A stretch of 64,000 nt of DNA from JAAEPI01 sp964352625. Its GTDB lineage: Bacteria > Bacteroidota > Bacteroidia > Cytophagales > Cyclobacteriaceae. The translations under genes were made by a program, and so were the position numbers. A model generated the notes under the pieces. The model made no database searches. It saw only the letters and a list, made by a program, of their open reading frames with translations, and was not told the DNA's origin. The stretch is from the NCBI GenBank assembly GCA_964352625.1, contig CAYGSD010000010.1, forward strand, positions 1-64,000, given 5' to 3'. This document shows positions 26,497-35,496 of the stretch, in pieces (position 1 is the stretch's first letter; each line of letters opens with the position of its first letter).

Positions 26497-27456
26497 ATGA
26501 CTTCACGGTTTCTTACCTACGCTACGCCATTCTTACTACTCTTCGTTGGATTGTCGCTATTTGAGCCCTATCTGTATCGTTCCATTTTCGCAAGCACCAG
26601 TGTGGATGCTCTTGAGGGAAAAGAATTTATGGTAATCGCCCACAAAGGCGCATCAAAACAGGCACCCGAAAACACCCTGAAGGCCATCCAAAGAGCACTA
26701 GACCTTCGCGTGGACATGATCGAGATCGACGTTCGCCATACCAAAGACGAAGAGTTAATTGTCTTTCATGATGAAACGCTGGACAGAGTAGCCAGAGATT
26801 CACTTGGACACCACGTCAAGGGCCATGTGCACGATTTTACATTGGCAGAACTCAAACAATTTGATGTCGGCAGCTGGTTTGCCACGCCTTTTGCCGACCA
26901 ACGAATCCCAACGCTCAAGGAAGTACTGGATTTGGTCAACGCCCACAACCAAGAGTTCAATGATGATGTGATTGTGCTGTGCGAAATCAAGCACATGGAG
27001 CATCCTCACTACCATGATTTTGCCGAGAAAATGGTTGAAGCCATCAAATCAGAACCCAATGGTGAAGATTGGATTTTTGTGCAGTCGTATGAAAACGAGT
27101 ACCTCGAAGATATTCACGAACTGGACTCTCTGGTGCAAACAAAACAATTGATGATCGGTGAGGATTCGCCTCCTCTCATCGCTTTTTATTCTGAAACCAG
27201 AATTCACCTTGGTCATGCCAAGGAGAGCAACCGAATGAAGGCCCTAAATCCTGAATGGAAAACATTATCTCCACGTAGAATTTTTAGAATGCACGCCAGA
27301 GGCTATGAGGTGTACACCTACTCCGACCGGCCTGATGAACTAACCAGTCGTGAGGATATGCTGAAAATGCTGAATGCTGGTGTTGATGGTATCATCACTG
27401 ACAATCCAGAAGTTCTCTTGGAGATTCGTGACGACATCAGGGCTCTGTCCAAGTAA
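26497..27456 (+). CDS. glycerophosphodiester phosphodiesterase, membrane-anchored
   Basis: The 319-residue protein has an N-terminal hydrophobic segment (about 8-25) and then a GDPD domain. The conserved opening is VIAHKGASKQAPENT (His49; the usual HRG is HKG here), followed by EIDVRHTKDEELIVFHDETLDR. These carry the catalytic histidines and acidic metal ligands. It hydrolyses glycerophosphodiesters to glycerol 3-phosphate and an alcohol. A second GDPD, a lipoprotein, is at 40324. It is followed after three bases by the arginase-fold gene. Confidence 0.85.
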   Translation: MTSRFLTYATPFLLLFVGLSLFEPYLYRSIFASTSVDALEGKEFMVIAHKGASKQAPENTLKAIQRALDLRVDMIEIDVRHTKDEELIVFHDETLDRVARDSLGHHVKGHVHDFTLAELKQFDVGSWFATPFADQRIPTLKEVLDLVNAHNQEFNDDVIVLCEIKHMEHPHYHDFAEKMVEAIKSEPNGEDWIFVQSYENEYLEDIHELDSLVQTKQLMIGEDSPPLIAFYSETRIHLGHAKESNRMKALNPEWKTLSPRRIFRMHARGYEVYTYSDRPDELTSREDMLKMLNAGVDGIITDNPEVLLEIRDDIRALSK

Positions 27457-27459
27457 TTC

Positions 27460-28605
27460 ATGGATTTAAAATTATTCTTCGACCCTGTCTCCATTGATGT
27501 TTCAGGGTTTCCTGTCAATTCTTTTGTGTCGTCGATCTATGTGAATACCGAATTCATGCCGGATCACGAAGGGATGGATATTGCGATCATCGGTTTACGT
27601 GAAAATCGGGGAGGAAACACGAGCGAAGGATATACGCAAGCCGCAGACGAAATCCGCAAGCAGCTTTTTGGTCTCAAAAAAGGAGCCGGCACTTTCAAGA
27701 TAATAGACTTAGGAAATTTCCGTAACGGACCCGAGTGGGGGGATACCATCCTGCGACTCAAAGAAGTCATTGATTATCTGATGGGCCAGGAAATTCTCCC
27801 TTTGCTCATTGGAGGTACGCACGATCTTGACTGGGGGCAATACCTTGGTTATGAATCTGCCGAGAAATTGATCACCGTCCTTGGTATTGACAATACCTTC
27901 GATTTTCAGGAATCCAAACAAGAATCGCTTGCTCATTTGGGTAGGATTTTCAAACACGATCCAAATTATCTTTTTAACTACTATCACTTAGGTCACCAGA
28001 GTTATTTGATTCATCACAAGCAATCAGATCTGATGGAGCGAATGTCCTTCGAGGCAATTCGTCTCGGTGTAGTGAAAGAAAATATCAAGGACTTGGAGCC
28101 GGTGGTCAGAGATGCCGACATGCTCTCGTTTGACATTTCAGCATTGCAAGCGCACTACGCCCCCGGAGCGACCGACTCCAAAGTGTATGGCCTTACGGGC
28201 GAAGAAGCTTGCCAGATATGTTGGTATGCAGGACTGAACGATAAGCTCAGCTCAGCCGGATTTTATGAGTACGATGTGGCCAAAGATGCTGATGACAGAA
28301 AAACCGCTTTCGTGGTAGCTACCATGATTTGGTACTTCATCGAAGGATTTTACAATCGAGTCGGTGAGAAGAGTTTCATGTCGAACGATTACTTAGTCTA
28401 TGAGGTCGCACTCGGAGGTGAGCCCGAGTCAATCAAATTTTTCAAAAGTCGACGTTCAGAAAAGTGGTGGATGGAAGTCCCCAACCCTGAAGCCGCAGGG
28501 CTATTCAACAGAAACCGAATGATCGCCTGCAACTATGCCGATTACGAAGTGGCACTAAAAGGCGAAGTGCCTGATAGGTGGATGAATTTTTATAGAAAGG
28601 TGTGA
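27460..28605 (+). CDS. arginase/formimidoylglutamase-fold protein with degenerate metal site
   Basis: The 381-residue protein aligns by motif with the arginase superfamily: LLIGGTHDLDWGQ for the usual GGDHS region, then VLGIDNTFDF for DAHxD, and SFDISALQAHYAP for SxDxDxxDP. Two of the three motifs have lost expected manganese ligands (His and Asp in the second, the second Asp in the third). Bacteroidota homologues are often annotated as formimidoylglutamase. I doubt that hydrolase activity is retained. It is convergent, with no gap, to the PspC gene. Confidence 0.75.
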   Translation: MDLKLFFDPVSIDVSGFPVNSFVSSIYVNTEFMPDHEGMDIAIIGLRENRGGNTSEGYTQAADEIRKQLFGLKKGAGTFKIIDLGNFRNGPEWGDTILRLKEVIDYLMGQEILPLLIGGTHDLDWGQYLGYESAEKLITVLGIDNTFDFQESKQESLAHLGRIFKHDPNYLFNYYHLGHQSYLIHHKQSDLMERMSFEAIRLGVVKENIKDLEPVVRDADMLSFDISALQAHYAPGATDSKVYGLTGEEACQICWYAGLNDKLSSAGFYEYDVAKDADDRKTAFVVATMIWYFIEGFYNRVGEKSFMSNDYLVYEVALGGEPESIKFFKSRRSEKWWMEVPNPEAAGLFNRNRMIACNYADYEVALKGEVPDRWMNFYRKV

Positions 28606-28785
28606 TTACCGCATCGGCATCAAAACCCACAGAATGAGGTAGACCAAGATGCCGGCCCCTCCAAAAAGAACTAGAAGAAGGTAGATTACGCGCACCAAGG
28701 TTTTATCAAACCCGAAATAATCCGCAACTCCGGCGCATACACCACCGATGATTTTGTCTTTTGATCTGGTAAGTTTCTTTTCCAT
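28606..28785 (-). CDS. PspC domain protein
   Basis: Started at the ATG at 28783-28785, this is a 59-residue protein made of a single PspC domain: the KLTRSKDKIIGGVCAGVADYFG pattern followed by one hydrophobic segment (about 29-55). PspC proteins are membrane components of phage-shock-type envelope stress systems, but no pspA or pspB is nearby. The open frame extends to 28869 with no PspC character, so the shorter form is used. It is divergent from the aminotransferase. Confidence 0.85.
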   Translation of the reverse strand: MEKKLTRSKDKIIGGVCAGVADYFGFDKTLVRVIYLLLVLFGGAGILVYLILWVLMPMR

Positions 28786-28847
28786 TGAATAATCTTCAAT
28801 TATTTCAAATATATGAATGAATGAAAACTTCAATGCCGCATACCAAC

Positions 28848-28855
28848 TATTTTTG
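28848..28855 (+). promoter_or_regulatory. putative TAnnTTTG promoter element for the aminotransferase
   Basis: TATTTTTG followed by CGCCC lies 19 bases before the ATG at 28874. If real, transcription begins near 28860, which excludes the upstream ATG at 28817 as a start. Confidence 0.5.
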
Positions 28856-28873
28856 CGCCCGAAATACATTCAA

Positions 28874-30070
28874 ATGACAAAACTTTCTACACGTATTACG
28901 GGTATGGCGGAATCGGCAACTCTTGCCATGGCAGCCAAAGCGAGAGAACTATCCGAAAAGGGTGTCTCGGTAATTAGCCTCAGCTTAGGAGAGCCTGATT
29001 TTAAAACGCCCAAGCACATTCAGGACGGTGCGATTGAAGCAATAAAATCAGAGAAATATTTTGCCTATCCGCCGGTCAACGGCTACCTCGATTTACGTCA
29101 GGCTATTTCAAAGAAATTCAAAGAAGAAAACAATCTGGATTATGCTCCTGATCAGATTGTGGTTTCCAATGGTGCTAAACAATCCATAGCCAATGTTTTC
29201 ATGGCCCTTTTGGACGAAGGCGATGAAGTCGTGATTTTTTCTCCGTTCTGGGTGAGCTACTCGGCCATGGTGGAATTAGCTGGCGGCACTTGTAAATTCA
29301 TCACCGGAAGTCTGGAAAACGACTTCAAGGCAACAGCCGAACAGCTTGATGCTGCCATTACTTCAAAAACCAAAGCTGTCATTTTCTCTTCTCCTTGCAA
29401 TCCCACAGGGTCAGTATTCAAACAAGACGAATTGGAAGCCATTGCTAAAGTCCTACAGAAGCACCCCGATGTGATCATGATCTCAGACGAAATTTACGAG
29501 CTCATCAACTACACAGGAAAGCATGTAAGTATAGGTTCATTGGAAGGAATGAACGAACGCACTGTAACGGTAAATGGAATGGCCAAAGGCTTTGCGATGA
29601 CTGGCTGGAGAGTGGGCTACATCGGCGCTCCACTTTGGCTGGCAAAAGCCTGCAACAAAATGCAGGGACAATACACTTCTGCCAATGCCTCCATTTCTCA
29701 GCGAGCCGCGCTCACGGCGTTGACCTCTCCTTTGGATGCATCCAAAGAAATGGCAGACGAGTACTTGCGCAGAAGAGACTTGGTTCATGGCCTTCTCTCT
29801 GAAATACCAGGATGGAAAGTGAACATGCCTGAAGGTGCTTTCTATTTTTTCCCGAATGTGGCTGCCTATCTAGGCAAATCAAGTGGTGACACCAAGATTA
29901 ACACGGTCGATGATTTGTGTTTGTACTTGCTGGAAGATGCTCAAGTTTCCCTAGTAACAGGCGAAGCTTTTGGCGCTCCAGAGTGCTTGAGGCTCTCGTA
30001 TGCTGCATCTGAAGAGAATTTGAGAACGGCGATTGACCGAATCAAAGTATCTTTAGCCAAACTCAACTAA
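28874..30070 (+). CDS. pyridoxal-phosphate aminotransferase, aspartate aminotransferase type
   Basis: The 398-residue protein is a class I aminotransferase. It shows the N-terminal pattern SLGEPDFKTPKHI, the SPCNPTGSV motif, SDEIYE with the cofactor-binding aspartate, and the Schiff-base lysine K238 in NGMAKGFAMTGWRVGY. The family (AspB/AspC1-gamma) usually interconverts aspartate and glutamate with their oxo acids. The start MTKLSTRI at 28874 is supported by the family's usual N-terminus and by a promoter element. It abuts the heptokinase-like gene. Confidence 0.9.
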   Translation: MTKLSTRITGMAESATLAMAAKARELSEKGVSVISLSLGEPDFKTPKHIQDGAIEAIKSEKYFAYPPVNGYLDLRQAISKKFKEENNLDYAPDQIVVSNGAKQSIANVFMALLDEGDEVVIFSPFWVSYSAMVELAGGTCKFITGSLENDFKATAEQLDAAITSKTKAVIFSSPCNPTGSVFKQDELEAIAKVLQKHPDVIMISDEIYELINYTGKHVSIGSLEGMNERTVTVNGMAKGFAMTGWRVGYIGAPLWLAKACNKMQGQYTSANASISQRAALTALTSPLDASKEMADEYLRRRDLVHGLLSEIPGWKVNMPEGAFYFFPNVAAYLGKSSGDTKINTVDDLCLYLLEDAQVSLVTGEAFGAPECLRLSYAASEENLRTAIDRIKVSLAKLN

Positions 30071-31066
30071 ATGCCCATCGATACGCTCGATCAACTTTTT
30101 GATTCCTTTAAAAACAAGAAAGTCCTCGTGCTCGGGGATGTCATGTTGGATACCTATATCTACGGTTCGGTGAACCGAATTTCTCCTGAAGCGCCCGTTC
30201 CGGTGGTGAACGTTCAAAGACGAGAAAAAAGATTGGGAGGTGCAGCCAATGTTGCGCTGAACATACAGGCCCTTGGCGCAGAACCCATTTTGTGCTCTAT
30301 AGTGGGGGACGATGAAGAAGGAGCCGCTTTCTCAGAAAGACTTGGCGCAAGGGGGATCACCGAAAAAGGAATCATCCGAAGCTCCAAAAGAATCACCACT
30401 GTCAAAAATAGAATCATCTCGGGTTCGCAGCAGTTGATCCGAATAGACTCGGAGATGGACGAGCCATTGGAGGGGATTGACAAAAAGACGCTTCTTCAGC
30501 ACATCTCTAAATTGATTGATGAGTGTGATCTGATCATTTTCGAAGATTATGACAAAGGGTGTCTCGACGAGGAAGTCATCGCAAGTGCAATCAAGCAGGC
30601 AAATGCCACCGGCAAACTCACAGCAGTTGATCCTAAGAAACGTAATTTCCTGAGCTACAAAAATTGCACGCTTTTCAAGCCAAACCTGAAGGAATTGAAA
30701 GAAGGTCTGGGAATTTCCGTTGACCCTACCTCTCTGGATTCCTTGAAAAAGGGCGTGGATGAGCTCAACAAAACTTTGGGCGCAGAGAACGAATTGATCA
30801 CGCTATCTCAGCATGGCGTGTACTATCAAAATGCCGAAACCAACGGAACACACCCCGCACATCTTCGCAGCATTTCGGATGTTTCGGGTGCGGGCGACAC
30901 GGTCATTAGCATAGCCGCCCTTGCCCTGAATGCCGGAATGCCGCTAAAGTTTGTGGCAGAACTAGCCAACCTTGGAGGGGGAATTGTCTGCGAATCACCT
31001 GGTGTAGTTCCGATAGACTTGGAGAGATTGAAAGTAGAGGCTGGGAAAAATGAAAGACTGGCCTAA
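30071..31066 (+). CDS. PfkB-family kinase, HldE/RfaE N-terminal (heptokinase) type
   Basis: The 331-residue protein matches the kinase half of HldE (RfaE): VLVLGDVMLDTYIYGSVNRISPEAPVPVV at the start, GGAANVALNIQALG for substrate binding, and SGAGDTV near the C-terminus with the catalytic aspartate. In Gram-negatives it phosphorylates D-glycero-D-manno-heptose 7-phosphate for lipopolysaccharide core. The cytidylyltransferase half is absent. Because this kinase is often alone in Bacteroidota, its true sugar substrate is uncertain. Its ATG follows the aminotransferase stop directly. Confidence 0.82.
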   Translation: MPIDTLDQLFDSFKNKKVLVLGDVMLDTYIYGSVNRISPEAPVPVVNVQRREKRLGGAANVALNIQALGAEPILCSIVGDDEEGAAFSERLGARGITEKGIIRSSKRITTVKNRIISGSQQLIRIDSEMDEPLEGIDKKTLLQHISKLIDECDLIIFEDYDKGCLDEEVIASAIKQANATGKLTAVDPKKRNFLSYKNCTLFKPNLKELKEGLGISVDPTSLDSLKKGVDELNKTLGAENELITLSQHGVYYQNAETNGTHPAHLRSISDVSGAGDTVISIAALALNAGMPLKFVAELANLGGGIVCESPGVVPIDLERLKVEAGKNERLA

Positions 31067-31087
31067 GTATGTCTTTTAGAGGTTTAA

Positions 31088-31759
31088 ATGAAAAAAATCG
31101 TTTACACAGCCATATTTGGTGATAAAGACGACCTAAAAACAATCGAAAAATCTAATGGGGTAGATTATAAAGTCTTTACTGACAACCCTGACCTGCGAAG
31201 TGATCATTTCGATATTGTGGTTTGTGAACCAAAATTTAGTGACCCAGTGCGCAGCGCTAAGTACTTCAAAGTATTATCACATGAAGTTTTGTCCGAATAC
31301 GACTACTCTCTTTGGATTGATGCAAGCATTACTATTAGGGACATTGATGTCAACACTTTGTTCGCCCAACATTTGAAGCACTTTGATATTGCTGTTCACA
31401 AACACCCAGACAGAAATTGCATTTATGCTGAAGCAGAAAAATGTATAGCACTAAACAAAGACAACCCAGCCATTATTCGAAAGCAGACACAGACATACAA
31501 GGAAGCGAATTATCCTGTCGATAACGGATTGGCCACTTGCTCAATCATCTACAGGAGGCACTCTTCTAAAATTGCTCAATTAAATGACCTCTGGTGGCAA
31601 GAGATATGCAAATTCAGCAGAAGAGATCAACTCTCGTTTAATTATGTGGTCAATATATGGGGGCATGGATACGAGGAGCTAAAGGGTCATGCAAGGCATA
31701 ACAACGTTCCGGGTTTCCAAATTTCAAAACACAAACTTCCCGATTTTATTAATTGGTAG
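31088..31759 (+). CDS. DUF616 glycosyltransferase-like protein
   Basis: The 223-residue protein opens KKIVYTAIFGDKDDL and has SEYDYSLWIDASITIRD, features of DUF616 (TOD1/MUCI70-like), a family with a predicted glycosyltransferase fold. The WIDAS aspartates would correspond to the nucleotide-sugar site. Its composition appears somewhat more A/T-rich than its neighbours, and the gene sits between two conserved genes, so acquisition is possible. It overlaps the convergent hemE by 11 bases. Confidence 0.7.
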   Translation: MKKIVYTAIFGDKDDLKTIEKSNGVDYKVFTDNPDLRSDHFDIVVCEPKFSDPVRSAKYFKVLSHEVLSEYDYSLWIDASITIRDIDVNTLFAQHLKHFDIAVHKHPDRNCIYAEAEKCIALNKDNPAIIRKQTQTYKEANYPVDNGLATCSIIYRRHSSKIAQLNDLWWQEICKFSRRDQLSFNYVVNIWGHGYEELKGHARHNNVPGFQISKHKLPDFINW

Positions 31760-32774
31760 CACTGAATTCCTTCACGTTCTCCACAAAGCACTTCACTTTT
31801 TCAGGATCAGTATCTGGGTAAACTCCGTGCCCGAGATTCGCAATGTGAGGATGGTCACCGAAAGCGTCAAGCATTTTCTTTGTCTCCCTTTTGATATCCT
31901 CGAATGAGCCATAAAGTACGCAAGGATCAAGGTTTCCTTGAAGTGTTTTATTCTGAAATATTTTCCTTGCTTCTTCGGGCTTTGTGTTCCAGTCTAGCCC
32001 GATTGTTCGGCATTTCAAGCCATTCATCTCCTCCATGGCAAACCATGCTCCCTTTGCAAAAACAGTCACCGGCACCTCTTCGATTGCATCGCAAATTCGG
32101 CTGATGTACTTAAGCGAAAACTCCGTGTAATGTTCTGGCCCCAACACACTCGCCCAAGAATCAAAGATTTGAATCAGATCTGCACCCGCTTCCACCTGAT
32201 TCTTCAAGTAGGAAATGGTGCTTTCGGTGATCATATCTAGCAACTTGTGAGAAAGTGCAGGATTCTGATAGAGCATTTTTCTTGCCTCTGAAAACGTTTT
32301 GCTGCCACCGCCCTCAACCATATAAGAAAATATCGTCCAAGGTGCCCCGGCAAACCCGATCAAAGGCACTCTGCCATCAAGCTCCTTCTTTGTGATTTTA
32401 ATCGCATCATAGACATACGACAGTTGCTCAGGATCGGAAACTTGCACATTAGCCAAATCCTTTTCCGTTCTAATCACTTTTGGAAAATGAGGACCTTTCT
32501 TTTCTACCATTTCGTAGGTCAACCCCATTGCCTCAGGGATCACCAATATGTCCGAGAAAATGATGGCTGCATCCACACCTAAAATATCCACAGGCTGCAC
32601 GGTCACTTCGGCTGCACGTTCTGGCGTCTCCACCAACTCCTTGAACCCGCTCAAGCTTCCTCGGACGTCACGATATTCTTTCAGGATTCTTCCGGCTTGT
32701 CTCATCAACCAAACTGGCGTTCTTTCTGTCTTTTCTCCTCTTGCGGCTCTAAGAAGTAGGTCGTTCTTGATCAT
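31749..32774 (-). CDS. hemE: uroporphyrinogen decarboxylase
   Basis: HemE removes four carboxyl groups from uroporphyrinogen III to give coproporphyrinogen III in haem synthesis. With the ATG at 32772-32774 it has 341 residues. The N-terminal motif PVWLMRQAGRILKEYRD is diagnostic, with GFAGAPWTI and NLGHGVYPDTDPE near the end. A GTG two codons upstream is also possible. No other haem genes are adjacent. Confidence 0.95.
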   Translation of the reverse strand: MIKNDLLLRAARGEKTERTPVWLMRQAGRILKEYRDVRGSLSGFKELVETPERAAEVTVQPVDILGVDAAIIFSDILVIPEAMGLTYEMVEKKGPHFPKVIRTEKDLANVQVSDPEQLSYVYDAIKITKKELDGRVPLIGFAGAPWTIFSYMVEGGGSKTFSEARKMLYQNPALSHKLLDMITESTISYLKNQVEAGADLIQIFDSWASVLGPEHYTEFSLKYISRICDAIEEVPVTVFAKGAWFAMEEMNGLKCRTIGLDWNTKPEEARKIFQNKTLQGNLDPCVLYGSFEDIKRETKKMLDAFGDHPHIANLGHGVYPDTDPEKVKCFVENVKEFSATN

Positions 32775-32892
32775 GGGCACAAAATTGCCAGATTTACTCC
32801 CTCCTCCCTAATTTTTTCTAAACCATTTCCTTCTTAGCTAGGCGAATAGGTTTCACGAACTAAATCCTAACTTTACTTCAAACATTAACCCC

Positions 32893-33798
32893 ATGGCTGT
32901 TCAATTCAAAAGTTTCGAAGAGTGGAAGACCGTTTGTGAAGAACAAGGCCTTCAGCTTTGGGAGCCTGTGATGGCTTTCGAAAAGTCTCAAAAAAATCGT
33001 ACCGAAGAAGAAATCTGGAGCGGCTTATCGGCCGCATACCAGGTGATGAAAGAGGCCGTCCAGTCAGGACTGACCAAGGAAATGAATTCACATTCTGGAA
33101 TGATCCAAAGCGGGGCGAAGAAAGTGTTTGAAAATAAGACCTCTGTCCTGTCCAAGGAATTTCAACTACTTGTTGCAAGAGCCTTAGCCGCCAAGGAAGT
33201 AAACTCCTGTATGGGCAGAATTGTAGCCGCACCTACAGCAGGAGCATCAGGAATAATTCCGGGAGTTTTTGTCACTCTACAAGAAATCCATGACTTGGAG
33301 GATCAGAAAATTTTAGAAGCACTTTTGATTGCTGCTGGTGTGGCACTCATTCTTGAGCATCGAGCTTCACTCGCCGGAGCTGTCGGCGGTTGTCAGGCAG
33401 AGACAGGCTCTGCTGCCGCCATGGCAGCAGCTGGAATTGTTTTTTGTCTAGAGGGGAATATTGAACAGGCCTTCAATGCGGTGGCGATCACCATTCAGTG
33501 TATGCTCGGTCTCATATGCGATCCCGTAGCAGGATTGGTGGAAGTGCCTTGTGTCGTTCGAAATGCAAGCGCAGCGGCCATCGCCAACTCTTCCGCTCAG
33601 ATAGCCCTTTCTAACGTCAGCCCTGTGATTCCAGTGGATGAATGCGTGGATGCAATGGGCGAAGTTGGTCAGGCTATGGAAGATCGCTACAAAGAAACCG
33701 CTTTGGGTGGGCTTGCCGCTACAAAGACCGGTCAGGCAATTTCAAGAAAAGTCTTGATCTCAGATATTGAGATGATGGACGATGAGGTTACGGAGTGA
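32893..33798 (+). CDS. sdaAA: L-serine ammonia-lyase, iron-sulfur-dependent, alpha subunit type
   Basis: The enzyme deaminates L-serine to pyruvate using a [4Fe-4S] cluster. The 301-residue protein matches the alpha domain only. Cluster cysteines by motif are Cys167 (GGCQAETGSAA), Cys209 and Cys220 (CDPVAGLVEVPC). The usual beta domain (about 200 residues, fused in Escherichia coli or separate in Bacillus) is not encoded next to it. The end overlaps the convergent lipoprotein gene by 11 bases. Confidence 0.88.
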   Translation: MAVQFKSFEEWKTVCEEQGLQLWEPVMAFEKSQKNRTEEEIWSGLSAAYQVMKEAVQSGLTKEMNSHSGMIQSGAKKVFENKTSVLSKEFQLLVARALAAKEVNSCMGRIVAAPTAGASGIIPGVFVTLQEIHDLEDQKILEALLIAAGVALILEHRASLAGAVGGCQAETGSAAAMAAAGIVFCLEGNIEQAFNAVAITIQCMLGLICDPVAGLVEVPCVVRNASAAAIANSSAQIALSNVSPVIPVDECVDAMGEVGQAMEDRYKETALGGLAATKTGQAISRKVLISDIEMMDDEVTE

Positions 33799-34375
33799 TA
33801 GCGATTGGAGCGGTTTGCAAGTCGAAAGAACGCCCATCATCAAGCTCTATTTTGAACGTAAATATGTGTTCTGATTGAATTCCGGGACCTGTATGGAGAC
33901 GGAAAAATACCTGTGTTTCGTTAAGTTCCAGACTATAACTACCGAAGCTGTTTCCGAAACCTGAGTAAGAATCAGCAATCAGAAACAAATTCTTCAATTC
34001 TTGCCCTGAATCTAGGCTTCCAAACTTAGATGTACTTGTCACTGAAATGTCTGAAATATAGTTTTCATCATAAGCTGGTGAGCATGCCATAGCTTGATTG
34101 AAGCCCAATCCATAATATGAAATTCTTGATTTATCCATCGGTTCAAACTCCATTACAAACAATAGACTATCAAACCTAATTCCTGATTCAATTGCCAAAT
34201 CCCCTAATAAATATGAATTTGGTTTTTCTTCTGGTTTTTCAACAATCCGAAATTGAGTCAATTCCGGATTATCAACTTTAAGATTAACAGGGCCATCAAG
34301 ATGTGGACAGGGATCACAACTTAGGAGAATTTGAATCAGAAATATCGAAATGAAAACGATCAAAGGTTTTTTCAT
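33788..34375 (-). CDS. lipoprotein of unknown function
   Basis: Started at the ATG at 34373-34375, the 195-residue protein begins MKKPLIVFISIFLIQILLSC, a lipoprotein signal peptide with lipobox LLSC (Cys20). The mature part looks beta-rich and has no motif I recognise. It follows the membrane protein gene at 34382-34834 on the same strand after six bases and is probably cotranscribed with it. Confidence 0.65.
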   Translation of the reverse strand: MKKPLIVFISIFLIQILLSCDPCPHLDGPVNLKVDNPELTQFRIVEKPEEKPNSYLLGDLAIESGIRFDSLLFVMEFEPMDKSRISYYGLGFNQAMACSPAYDENYISDISVTSTSKFGSLDSGQELKNLFLIADSYSGFGNSFGSYSLELNETQVFFRLHTGPGIQSEHIFTFKIELDDGRSFDLQTAPIAITP

Positions 34376-34381
34376 ATACAA

Positions 34382-34834
34382 CTAAAGTATGATAAATTCC
34401 TTTATTACCCAATAGGCATTCTTCACAACCCAGGAAAGTAAAAACCCCCAGAATAACGCGCTGATCCACATCCACTGGATGATCTTCCTTTTCTTACCCC
34501 CAAGGACATTCACGAGAATCGCCCCTACGGGTGGAGTAAAAATAAGCGGTGTGGCTAGTGCAATTCCCTTCACACCATATTTTCGCCACATGCGCACGAA
34601 ACGTCGACTCTTTTTTGAAAAAATCTTTCGATCCTTTTTCCTGAACCGATTGACCAAGCCCTTCAATCTTTCTCCAAAAAAAGTGAAGGCATAAACGGGC
34701 GTCATCATCCCAAAAGCAGTTAGAAGAGCAGTCAGTATTACAGGAAAATCATAGGATGTTCCAAGGGTCGGACCAAAGAGAAATTTGAAACCGCTAAGCC
34801 CGTAAACCGATAAATATTTTAGTACCTCTTCCAT
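34382..34834 (-). CDS. small membrane protein, small multidrug export-like
   Basis: The 150-residue protein has about three to four hydrophobic segments (13-28, 33-53, 90-112 and 121-145), and a basic loop rich in lysine and arginine near 56-85. The pattern YGVKGIALATPLIFTPPVGAILVNVLGG resembles the putative small multidrug export protein family (COG2426-like). That name is historical and transport has not been established here. It is divergent from adk. Confidence 0.55.
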   Translation of the reverse strand: MEEVLKYLSVYGLSGFKFLFGPTLGTSYDFPVILTALLTAFGMMTPVYAFTFFGERLKGLVNRFRKKDRKIFSKKSRRFVRMWRKYGVKGIALATPLIFTPPVGAILVNVLGGKKRKIIQWMWISALFWGFLLSWVVKNAYWVIKEFIIL

Positions 34835-34911
34835 TGAATATTCGAAATTACCACCGTCTAAATCCCCAATTCACTTTAACAGAATATCTTTACGCGCCTT
34901 AACCATTTCAT

Positions 34912-35484
34912 ATGCTCAATATTGTTCTGTTTGGCCCTCCCGGAGCTGGGAAAGGCACTCAAAGTGAAAACCTTATCAAGAACCATAACTTGGTTCACCT
35001 TTCCACTGGTGATCTTTTCCGCAAACACCTCGGTGAAGGAACAGAACTTGGAAAATTGGCGCAAGGTTTCATGGACGAAGGAAATCTTGTTCCCGATCAA
35101 GTGGTGATCGATATGGTAGAAGATAAAATTAAGAATCATCTGGACTCAAATGGTTTCATCTTCGATGGATTCCCCCGGACAGTTGCCCAGGCCAAAGCGC
35201 TGGACGAAATGATGGAAAAAAATGGATTGTCCGTTTCTGGAATGATCGCCCTTGTAGTTCCTGAGGATGAATTAAAAACCAGATTGCTTTCCAGAGGAAA
35301 AACATCGGGTAGAGTGGATGATCAAGATGAAGCCAAGATTGCCAATCGAATTCATGTCTACAATAAGGAAACAACACCTGTGGCTGATTTTTACAAAAAA
35401 GCCAACAAGTTCAATGAAGTAAATGGGGTTGGCTCCATTGAAGAAATTTACCAGTCCATCGAACGAGCGATTGGACAGTTTTAA
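34912..35484 (+). CDS. adk: adenylate kinase
   Basis: Adk interconverts AMP and ATP with ADP. The 190-residue length indicates the short-lid form. The P-loop GPPGAGKGT is at residues 8-16, with FDGFPRTVAQ and the lid region SRGKTSGRVDD downstream. It is followed 12 bases later by obg. A TATCTTTA element at 34885-34892 is close to the phylum promoter consensus but not exact. Confidence 0.96.
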   Translation: MLNIVLFGPPGAGKGTQSENLIKNHNLVHLSTGDLFRKHLGEGTELGKLAQGFMDEGNLVPDQVVIDMVEDKIKNHLDSNGFIFDGFPRTVAQAKALDEMMEKNGLSVSGMIALVVPEDELKTRLLSRGKTSGRVDDQDEAKIANRIHVYNKETTPVADFYKKANKFNEVNGVGSIEEIYQSIERAIGQF

Positions 35485-35496
35485 CCTGTCCTAAGC

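Noticed and set aside
28817..30070. Longer aminotransferase starting at 28817
   Set aside because: The extra residues do not match the family N-terminus, overlap the divergent PspC leader and would lie upstream of the likely transcript start near 28860.
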